In this document: one piece after another, positions 57,339 through 64,000 of the stretch | Layout: each line of letters opens with the position of its first letter | Position numbering within the stretch: position 1 is the first letter of the stretch | DNA from: Chitinophagaceae bacterium | Lineage (GTDB): Bacteria; Bacteroidota; Bacteroidia; Chitinophagales; Chitinophagaceae | NCBI GenBank assembly: GCA_016719815.1 | Contig: JADJYK010000001.1 | Location: 310,001-374,000 of the forward strand | Direction of reading: 5' to 3' | Length of the DNA stretch: 64,000 nt | Position numbers and translations under genes: made by a program | Notes under the pieces: model-generated | The model's database searches: none | Told to the model about the DNA's origin: nothing | Seen by the model: only the letters and a program-made list of their open reading frames with translations

Positions 57339-60097
57339 ATGGCAAAATCAACAAAAGCCGGAAAGTATGTGTACTTCTTCGGCGGCGGCAAAGCCGACGG
57401 AAACGAATCAATGAAAAACCTGTTAGGTGGAAAAGGAGCAAACCTCGCCGAAATGGCTGGTCATCCTAACCTGCGTTTACCTGTTCCTCCTGGTTTTACA
57501 GTAACTACTGAAGTTTGCACTTACTACTATGCAAACAAAAGAACATATCCAAAAACGCTGAACGGCCAGGTGCAGGAAGCTATGGCAAAGATGGAAAAAC
57601 TCACCGGCAAAAAGTTTGGTGATGAGAAAAACCCTTTGTTGCTGTCTGTTCGTTCCGGTGCCCGCAAGAGTATGCCCGGTATGATGGAAACAGTACTGAA
57701 CGTGGGATTGAACGAAAAAACCATCCAGGGAATTATTGCACAAAGCGGTGATGCCCGTTTTGCCTATGACGCATACCGTCGTTTGATTATGATGTATGCC
57801 GATGTGGTGATGGAAAAAGCTGCCGGTATTGAACCAAAGGGCGGAAAAGGAATACGTAAAGTATTAGATGAGAAACTGGAACATATCAAACACAGCAGGG
57901 GATATAAAAGCGATACTGAACTTACTGCTGACGAACTGAAAGACCTGGTAAAAGATTATAAGAAGACAGTAAAAAAAATATTGGGAAAAGACTTCCCGAT
58001 GATCCTTACGAACAAATGTGGGGTGGTGTAGGCGCCGTTTTCGCCAGCTGGAATGGTAAAAGGGCTATTGAATACCGCCGCATTGAAAAAATACCACATG
58101 AGTGGGGAACAGCTGTAAACGTTCAGGCGATGGTATTTGGTAACATGGGCGATGATTGCTGCACTGGTGTGGCCTTTACTCGTAACCCCGGTAATGGTGA
58201 AAACCATTTCTATGGTGAGTACCTGGTAAATGCACAGGGTGAAGACGTGGTGGCTGGTATCCGCACTCCTGCACCGGTTAACCAATATTCCAAGAATGCA
58301 CAGAGTGAGCAATTTGTTTCTTTAGAAAAACTAATGCCTGCTCAGTACAAAGAATTGTTTACTATTCAAAGAAGATTAGAGAAACATTATAAAGACATGC
58401 AGGATATTGAGTTCACCATTGAAAAAGGTAAACTCTACATGCTGCAGTGCCGCATTGGTAAGCGTAATGGCGTTGCCGCTGTTCGCATGGCCACTGAAAT
58501 GCACAAAGAAAAACTGATTGATGCCAAAACGGCTATCATGCGGGTTGGACCAAACCAATTGGTTGAACTATTGTTGCCTATGCTTGACCCTAAGGCTGAA
58601 CTGCTGGCTCCAGTTATTGCTAAAGGTTTGCCTGCCGGTCCTGGTGGTGCAAAAGGCCGTGTGGTCTTCTCCTCTGCCGATGCAGTAGCATGGGCGGCCA
58701 AAGGAGAAAAAGTTATCCTGGTTCGTGAAGAAACATCACCCGAAGATGTGGATGGTATGCACAAAGCACAGGCTATCCTTACTACAAAAGGCGGTATGAC
58801 ATCACATGCTGCACTGGTAGCAAGAGGCTGGGGTAAGTGCTGTATCGTTGGTTGCAGCGATATTGAAATCCATAGTGAAGCAAAGAATTTCCATTCCAAT
58901 AATGGTTTAGTTATTAAAGAAGGTGATTGGATTAGCCTGAATGGTACAAAAGGTACAGTGTACGAGGGCAGCATGGCGCTGGTGGATATTGACATTGACA
59001 AAAACCAGAGCTATAAAGACCTGATGAAGCTGGTGGACAAAACAAAACAAATTGGTGTAAGGGCAAACGCTGAAACACCGAGAGATGCCACTACAGCCGT
59101 TAAGTTTGGTGCTGAAGGTATCGGTCTTTTCCGTACAGAACACATGTTCTACGGTGAAGGCAGTGAAGCTCCATTGTTCCAGCTTCGTAAGATGATTGTA
59201 AGTAAAACAGAAAAAGAAAGAAGAGAAGCGCTGAACGGCCTGTTCAAATATGTGAAGAAAGATGTGAAAGACACCCTGAGTGTAATGAACGGGCACCCGG
59301 TAACTATCCGCCTGCTCGACCCACCGCTGCATGAGTTTGTTCCTCATGATAAAGAAAAACTGAAACAACTGAGCAAAGAACTCGGTATCAGTATGGGTAT
59401 GCTGAACAGAAGAGTACTGGCACTGCATGAAAATAACCCGATGCTCGGTCACCGTGGTGTACGCCTTGGCATCAGCTATCCTGAAATCACCGAAATGCAG
59501 GTGAGGGCCATCTTTGAAGCGGCTGCTGAACTGAACAAAGCCGGTAAGAAAGCTTTCCCTGAAATCATGGTGCCTGTCACTGTTATTTCTCATGAGCTGC
59601 GCCATCAGAAAGAAATCGTTGACCGGGTTTATAAAGAAGTATGCGAAAAGTTAGGTGTGAAGAAAATACCTTACCTGTATGGAACGATGATTGAAACACC
59701 AAGAGCTGCCCTTCGTGCCGACTTTATGGCGAATGTGGCTGACTTCTTCAGCTTTGGTACTAACGATCTTACACAAATGAGCTTTGGTTTCAGCCGGGAT
59801 GATATTGGCGGATTCTTACCTAAATATCTTGACCTGAAAATATTACCTGATGATCCATTCCAGACAATAGACCAGGAAGGTATTGGCCAGTTGATTAAAG
59901 CCGGAACTGAAAGAGGCCGTGTTACCAAGCCGAACCTGAAAGTGGGTATCTGTGGCGAACATGGTGGTGATCCTGAAAGTGTGAAGTTCTGTCACCGCAT
60001 CGGTATGAACTATGTAAGTTGCTCTCCTTTCCGTGTACCAATTGCACGCCTTGCTGCGGCACAGGCTGCTTTGGAAACTCCGAGGAAAAAGAAATAA
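57339..60097 (+). CDS. ppdK: pyruvate, phosphate dikinase, one frameshift
   Basis: About 919 residues. The first frame has the ATP-grasp start YFFGGGKADGNESMKNLLGG and SVRSGARKSMPGMMETVLN. The frame breaks at CCC 57995-57997; one more C restores DFPDDPYEQMWGGVGAVF. The second frame holds the phosphohistidine loop GGMTSHAALVARGWGKCC, and the PEP/pyruvate domain motifs TRAALRADF-like PRAALRADFMAN, FGTNDLTQMSFGFSRDD and CGEHGGDPESVKFC. It interconverts pyruvate and PEP with ATP and phosphate. I chose ATG 57339 (MAKSTKAGKYVYFF) over 57315 by comparison with the family. Confidence 0.94.
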
Positions 60098-60120
60098 TCT
60101 ATAAGCGAAAACCTAGATTA

Positions 60121-60152
60121 AAAGCCCCGCAGGAATGCGGGGCTTTCCTTTT
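60121..60152 (+). terminator. terminator of ppdK
   Basis: Stem AAAGCCCCGC / GCGGGGCTTT with a six-base loop, followed by CCTTTTTATC, 23 bases after the stop. Confidence 0.85.
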
Positions 60153-60326
60153 TATCAGCGGTTTGATAAGGGTTGTTGAAAGTACGGTGGACCCCGCCTT
60201 ATGACAAGGCCGTTAAGGTATCAGGCGGCTATTTACCGTGGTCTTAAAGTGGAAAGGCATAGGCAGGGAAGAAATCTCAGGCTATTTTGAACAGATATAA
60301 AACCAACATATTATCATGTCCTGTAT

Positions 60327-60923
60327 TCATTTTTGGTTTTTTGATTTCAATATCCTGTTCAATACAAAACCGGTTATGGCGCCATAGAACAGGGCACCTG
60401 CTATAATAACATAAACTCCCAGATAAGCTGACAGGATGAATACACCCCAGCCCAGGGTACCCGGAGCAATCCAATAAAACCTGTTTTTGTAATAGCCACT
60501 TAATAACCTGCATTGTAAAATGCCCGCAATTAATCCTGCCAAAGCAAATATAGCCGCTTCAGGAAAATGATTATTCGCATTGAACAGGTTAATGAGACCT
60601 CTGTAAACTTCCAGTTTCCATAATACAACGCCTGCTATTAGTTCTGCAAGTACGAACCCGGCGATTAAGGACCATACCCAGGAAAAGGATACAAGGAAAT
60701 ATTTTTTTAATAATTCTCTTTGCAAAAGACCTGTTCCCAATGCTAAAACAATACCGCTGCCCAGGTGCATGAGTGTGTTGGAGAGATAGGTGCCATCCTC
60801 TTTCATGCTGAATCCAAATGCACCATGAATCAATAATAGCACTATCATGCTGATTAAATAGCTTGCGGTTACCACCCATGTATGGTGCAACGTCCATTTT
60901 GTATATGCATTCATTTCTTTCAT
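60327..60923 (-). CDS. multi-pass membrane protein of unknown function
   Basis: A 198-residue protein with about five or six hydrophobic helices (YLISMIVLLLIHGAFGF, HLGSGIVLALGTGLLQ, SLIAGFVLAELIAGVVLW, AIFALAGLIAGILQC, GTLGWGVFILSAYLGVYV, GALFYGAITGFVLN). The glycine-rich repeats GxxxGxxQ recall small sensors or permeases, but I do not recognise a family. It stands alone between ppdK and the small gene at 61031. Two methionines in a row of four residues at the start make either 60923 or 60914 possible. Confidence 0.65.
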   Translation of the reverse strand: MKEMNAYTKWTLHHTWVVTASYLISMIVLLLIHGAFGFSMKEDGTYLSNTLMHLGSGIVLALGTGLLQRELLKKYFLVSFSWVWSLIAGFVLAELIAGVVLWKLEVYRGLINLFNANNHFPEAAIFALAGLIAGILQCRLLSGYYKNRFYWIAPGTLGWGVFILSAYLGVYVIIAGALFYGAITGFVLNRILKSKNQK

Positions 60924-61030
60924 GGTTGTGGGTGTTTACATATGATTGACTTAATGGTTTATGTGTGCGGCAGCATTTTTCTATCTGCTGGCAAGAGAGT
61001 TTATGATAGCAAAGAACTCCGGTTGGTATT

Positions 61031-61177
61031 TTACCCGCTGTTGCCCGCACAGTGAACCTTTACTGTACTAAGGTACACACAGAGTGACAGGAGAACAATG
61101 ATTAGCAGCATGCCAATGGCGGTGGGAGACGGTGAACTACGCCTGAAATCTTTTTCTTTCCTTACTTTTTTTGGCAT
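61031..61177 (-). CDS. possible small single-helix membrane protein
   Basis: A 48-residue frame with a basic N-terminus (MPKKVRKEKDFRRS), one hydrophobic helix (IGMLLIIVLLSLCVYL) and a short tail. An AGGAG-like sequence lies 3 bases before the ATG. It is shorter than usual gene calls and has no family I know. Basic N-terminus, helix and ribosome site together support it, but only weakly. Confidence 0.4.
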   Translation of the reverse strand: MPKKVRKEKDFRRSSPSPTAIGMLLIIVLLSLCVYLSTVKVHCAGNSG

Positions 61178-61219
61178 TGCTCCTGATTTTTTACCGGGGC
61201 AGACAAAAACATAAATATC

Positions 61220-61245
61220 CCTTAGCGGGGGCTAAGGCGTCTTTT
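61220..61245. terminator. GC-rich hairpin between small genes
   Basis: Stem CCTTAGC / GCTAAGG with a GGGG loop, followed on the plus strand by CGTCTTTTTTT. No plus-strand gene ends nearby, so it may instead separate the two minus-strand genes around it. The rest of 60924-61312 holds nothing beyond the small frame at 61031-61177. Confidence 0.4.
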
Positions 61246-61312
61246 TTTGAATTCTCATTTTGTTTTTTTATTCCCTGGTTTGTAGTGCAGAGAACCGTAA
61301 AGGGCACTGCTA

Positions 61313-61978
61313 TCAGCTGCAGTTAGTAACAGGATTGCCGCACAGCCACTCCTTTTCAATCCAGCCTTCCACTTTTTTGCCCTTATTGTCAGTAAAACGG
61401 ATGAAGACATAACCTTTATTAAACTTCGTGAAGCGAACTTCGGTTTCTTCTTTGATGATACCTGCAATTTTGGATGTCTTGTCAGGCGAAGCATACACAT
61501 TTAATTTTTGGTTAGCATAATTCCTGGTTCTTACAGCCAGCACAGAATAATGCATCCATCCAAATTGCCCGGGAACATCAATGGCATTATTATCAAAAAC
61601 ATCAACCCGGCTGATTTTGAACCAGCCATTTTTCTGCCCGACGATTTCAACCATATAGTCACTTCCCTTTTCCAGTTCTGTAATTACTTCGCCTCCCGGG
61701 GTTTGCCTGATGTTTGTCGGGTTTACCAAATCCGGGTCCTGCACATAGGCAGTGAAGGATATATTTTGTTCCTCCTTTTGCTTTACGTAAAACCGGGGCT
61801 GAACAGTTTTAAGAATGGTAACCTCATTATTGGGGCTTGCCATTGCAGTTTGGTTGGTTTTGCTGTTTGTTGCCGGTTGTTTTGTTTGCCCGGGTTGATT
61901 ATATGAAACCTGTAAAGAAACAAGAACCACGAATAAGAGCATGATGATGTTCTTAGTGTGAAGATTTAGTCTGTACAT
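61313..61978 (-). CDS. secreted protein with two bacterial SH3-like domains
   Basis: A 221-residue protein with a hydrophobic signal (NIIMLLFVVLVSLQVS), then a polar linker rich in Thr, Asn and Gln (TKQPATNSKTNQT). Residues about 80-150 and 150-215 are SH3b-type modules: NIRQTPGGEVITELEKGSDY then GWFKISRV, and KLNVYASPDKTSKIAGII then KKVEGWIEKEWLC. Such modules bind peptidoglycan or peptides. It would act in the periplasm. Its neighbours give no clue to a partner. Confidence 0.75.
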   Translation of the reverse strand: MYRLNLHTKNIIMLLFVVLVSLQVSYNQPGQTKQPATNSKTNQTAMASPNNEVTILKTVQPRFYVKQKEEQNISFTAYVQDPDLVNPTNIRQTPGGEVITELEKGSDYMVEIVGQKNGWFKISRVDVFDNNAIDVPGQFGWMHYSVLAVRTRNYANQKLNVYASPDKTSKIAGIIKEETEVRFTKFNKGYVFIRFTDNKGKKVEGWIEKEWLCGNPVTNCS

Positions 61979-62264
61979 CGGTTATATTTTAATGTTGAAA
62001 GGGTGGTGGTAATGGGCAGCGCTTAAATGTCATTACAAAGCTCCAGTAAGTTCTTAGCATTTGCAACTGTTTTTGGGGGAGTGAATACCCCGGCTGGCAG
62101 ATGGGGAGTTTGATGTTGTGGGTTTGTGTAAGACGGCAGGACCTGTTTTGGTGGGCAACGGGTGTCGCCGGACTGCATTTGGTTTGGCAGTAAGGAGTTG
62201 TAAGGTTGCGGAATAGAGTTGCAGGTATTATCCAAAGAAGTGTGTAGCCGGGATTTCGTATGAT

Positions 62265-62318
62265 GGGGCTTCGACAGGCTCAGCCTGACAGGGGGCTTCG
62301 ACGAGTTCGGTCTGGCAG
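62265..62318. repeat. two tandem copies of a dispersed GGCTTCGACAGGCTCAGCC-type repeat
   Basis: Copy one (62265-62291) is GGGGCTTCGACAGGCTCAGC followed by CTGACAG. Copy two (62291-62318) is a diverged GGGGGCTTCGACGAGTTCGG followed by TCTGGCAG. The AGGCTCAGCCT core is palindromic. This is a widespread intergenic repeat in Bacteroidota and other phyla. The surrounding region 61979-62334 has no gene I can support. Confidence 0.6.
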
Positions 62319-62334
62319 AGAACGCTGTCTGTTC

Positions 62335-62901
62335 TCACTTTTTCACCACTCTTCCGGGGTTCTGCTTTATAAAATCGTCCCAGCCCCTGGCGCCTTTGGC
62401 GGCCTTGCCCAGCGGCGAGCTGCTTTGAAAATGATGGCAGAGGGCCACGGCGAGTGCATCGGTGGCATCGAGGTATTTGGGGTTTTCCTTAAAAGAAAGG
62501 ATGGTTTGCAGCATCTTCATCACCTGAATTTTATCGGCATTGCCGTTGCCGGTGATGGACTGCTTTACTTTTTTGGGTGAGTATTCAGTTACTTCGAGTC
62601 CGTGGCGCATGGCGGCTGCAATGGCCACCCCCTGTGCCCGGCCCAGCTTAAGCATACTCTGCACATTTTTGCCAAAGAAGGGGGCTTCGATGGCAAAGTC
62701 GGTAGGCTGGTATTTGGTAATCAGTCCGCTAACGGTGTTGAAAATGAGTTGCAGCTTTTTATAGCTGTCTTTTACCTTGCCGGGTTTGAGTACTCCCAGC
62801 TCCAGCAGCGAGACATTGTGGCCCTGCACAGTGATAAGTCCGTACCCCATCACAATAGTGCCGGGGTCGATGCCGAGTATTATTTTAGAGGGCTTTTGCA
62901 A
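62335..62901 (-). CDS. ruvC: Holliday junction endonuclease RuvC
   Basis: A 188-residue protein with the acidic active-site residues in IILGIDPGTIVMGYG, FAIEAPFFGKNVQS and LDATDALAVALCHH. It resolves Holliday junctions as a dimer with RuvAB. It has a C-terminal extension of about 25 residues (basic, GKAAKGARGWDDFIKQNPGR) beyond the usual core. It is divergent to the flippase-like gene with 33 bases between them. Confidence 0.94.
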   Translation of the reverse strand: MQKPSKIILGIDPGTIVMGYGLITVQGHNVSLLELGVLKPGKVKDSYKKLQLIFNTVSGLITKYQPTDFAIEAPFFGKNVQSMLKLGRAQGVAIAAAMRHGLEVTEYSPKKVKQSITGNGNADKIQVMKMLQTILSFKENPKYLDATDALAVALCHHFQSSSPLGKAAKGARGWDDFIKQNPGRVVKK

Positions 62902-62934
62902 ACAGGACTGTATTTTTACAACAGCACAAGATTA

Positions 62935-63935
62935 ATGAAGCTGAACCGAAATATCAAATCCTGGAACTACAGGAAATTCATCAACTACTTTCTGGGCCCC
63001 TTATTGTTTGTGTGGCTGTCGTGGTCAATCTATAACGAGATAAGGAATCAAACCGGCCTGAAAGCGGCGCTGGAGGTGTTCAGCAGTGCGAAGCTTTTCT
63101 ATTTTATACCGGTGGTGCTGCTGATGGTGCTGAACTGGTCAATAGAAGCTATGAAGTGGAAGGTATCAGTAAAGCCAATACAGGAAATCGATTTTTTAAA
63201 AGCCTTCAGGGCGGTGCTCTCCGGGGTTTCGTTTTCGGTAAGTACGCCCAACCGCATTGGTGAGTATCTTGGCCGTGTGCTGTATATGGACGAAGGAAAC
63301 AGGCTCCGCACTATTTCGATGACGATGGTAGGCAGCCTGAGCCAGTTGATTATTACGATACTGATGGGGGCCGCCGGACTGATTGTGATGAAGCAGGATA
63401 TTGAGGCAGCACAACTTATTTCGGGCATCTGGTTCCAGGTTATTTTATACGGAGTGCTGGCCGTGCTGTTAGTTTTAACAGTTTTTTATTTCAGGTTGTC
63501 GTGGCTGGTTAAGTTGATTAACCGTCTTCCGGGCAGTAAACGGTTTTTGTACCTTGTACAAACACTGGAAGAACTGGATGCAACGTTATTGTTACGGCTC
63601 TTGTCTTTTTCGCTGCTGCGCTTTGTGATTTTTATAGTGCAGTACTATTTGCTCTTTCAATTGTTTGATGTGGAGCTGAATATGTGGCAGGTTTTTTGGA
63701 CAGTGAGTGTAGTATTTTTGATAATGGCGGTGATACCCACTTTGCGATTGCCGAACTGGCGCAGCGGGGCTACGTGGCCAAAACGATAGTGGGATTATAC
63801 AGCGGCAATATTGCCGGTATTATATTTGTCACCACGGGTATCTGGCTTATTAACCTGGTACTGCCGGCCATCGTGGGCAGCCTGTTAATTTTGGGAATTA
63901 AAAAACTATATAAAGAAGAAGATGAACAAACTTAA
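62935..63935 (+). CDS. lysylphosphatidylglycerol synthase TM-region/flippase-like membrane protein, one frameshift
   Basis: Two frames make one protein of about 333 residues with eight or nine membrane helices. It starts at ATG 62935 (MKLNRNIKSWNYRKF). The conserved part is FSVSTPNRIGEYLGRVLYM and MVGSLSQLIITILMGAAGL. The frame breaks at TTT 63741-63743; one more T restores VIPTFAIAELAQRGYVAK and runs to the stop at 63935. UPF0104/AglD-type proteins of this fold move or modify lipids in the inner membrane. It overlaps the next gene by 14 bases. Confidence 0.8.
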
Positions 63936-64000
63936 GTTACTGTCGCCGCTGGCTATATTGCTTTTGGGCTTTGGTGTAAACACACAGCAACAACCGTCGG
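63922..64000 (+). CDS. exported protein, first 26 codons only
   Basis: ATG 63922 begins a signal peptide (MNKLKLLSPLAILLLGFGVN) and the frame is still open at the window end. It overlaps the flippase-like gene, so the two are probably translated together. Nothing can be said about its function. Confidence 0.65.
   Translation, partial: MNKLKLLSPLAILLLGFGVNTQQQPS

Noticed and set aside
62023..62235. A 70-codon minus-strand frame with TTG start upstream of ruvC
   Set aside because: Composition is proline- and asparagine-rich with no motif, no ribosome site and no ATG; it lies in a spacer next to repeats.
62260..62580. Plus-strand frame beginning MMGLRQAQPDRGLRRVRSG
   Set aside because: This is the translation of the dispersed repeat running into the antisense of ruvC, a common false gene.
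1..64000. tRNA, rRNA or CRISPR features
   Set aside because: I scanned the spacers and saw no cloverleaf-like sequence, no conserved rRNA segment and no regularly spaced repeat array.

Overview
The window looks like chromosome of a Bacteroidota bacterium, most likely near Chitinophagaceae. The reasons are several TAnnTTTG-type -7 promoter boxes (two paired with an upstream TTTG), little use of Shine-Dalgarno sequences, three large secreted proteins (two with type-A-like type IX secretion C-termini, one with a CHU_C-like end), and the family make-up of the housekeeping genes. No rRNA, tRNA, CRISPR array or complete insertion sequence was seen.

Layout. 0-2.3 kb: end of a U32 peptidase, a small ferredoxin, an FMN split-barrel protein and an alpha/beta hydrolase. 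2.3-6.9 kb: a nitrosative-stress cluster (RIC/ScdA di-iron repair protein, hemerythrin, DUF2249 protein, heme-copper-like membrane protein, MIP18/SufT-like protein, Rrf2 regulator) behind a perfect 30-bp palindrome that overlaps the promoter. 7-8.9 kb: a 607-residue cysteine-rich protein I cannot assign. 8.9-11.8 kb: tyrosine phenol-lyase and tryptophanase in tandem, the second with a possible leader peptide. 12-14.1 kb: DinB-like protein and C69 dipeptidase. 14.2-24.7 kb: a complete [NiFe] hydrogenase locus, with hypABFCDE on the minus strand and small subunit, large subunit, cytochrome b and protease on the plus strand. The small subunit has the extra cysteines of oxygen-tolerant group 1 enzymes. 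24.8-27.7 kb: an AT-rich accessory stretch with a lipoprotein, an HNH protein, an unrecognised broken gene and REP-like palindromes. 27.7-41.9 kb: surface and secreted proteins, HIT protein and greA. 42-45.5 kb: mfd. 45.5-57.2 kb: an NAD(P)H-flavin oxidoreductase followed by nuoABCD-HIJKLMN, with no nuoE, nuoF or nuoG. 57.3-64 kb: pyruvate phosphate dikinase, small envelope proteins, ruvC and a flippase-like membrane protein.

How the genes fit together. The hydrogenase can feed electrons from H2 through its cytochrome b to quinone. The 11-subunit complex I could take electrons from ferredoxin or another donor rather than directly from NADH. The RIC/hemerythrin cluster would protect Fe-S enzymes from NO or oxidative damage. 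The picture is of a respiratory, probably facultative or microaerobic heterotroph that can scavenge hydrogen and amino acids.

Caution on sequence quality. About 21 single-base frameshifts interrupt otherwise intact, mostly essential or conserved genes (hypD, hypF, hydrogenase large subunit, greA, mfd, nuoN, ppdK and others). Nearly all lie in short homopolymers and most are deletions. This is the signature of uncorrected sequencing error, so I annotate those genes as single full-length CDS and give the position of each break.
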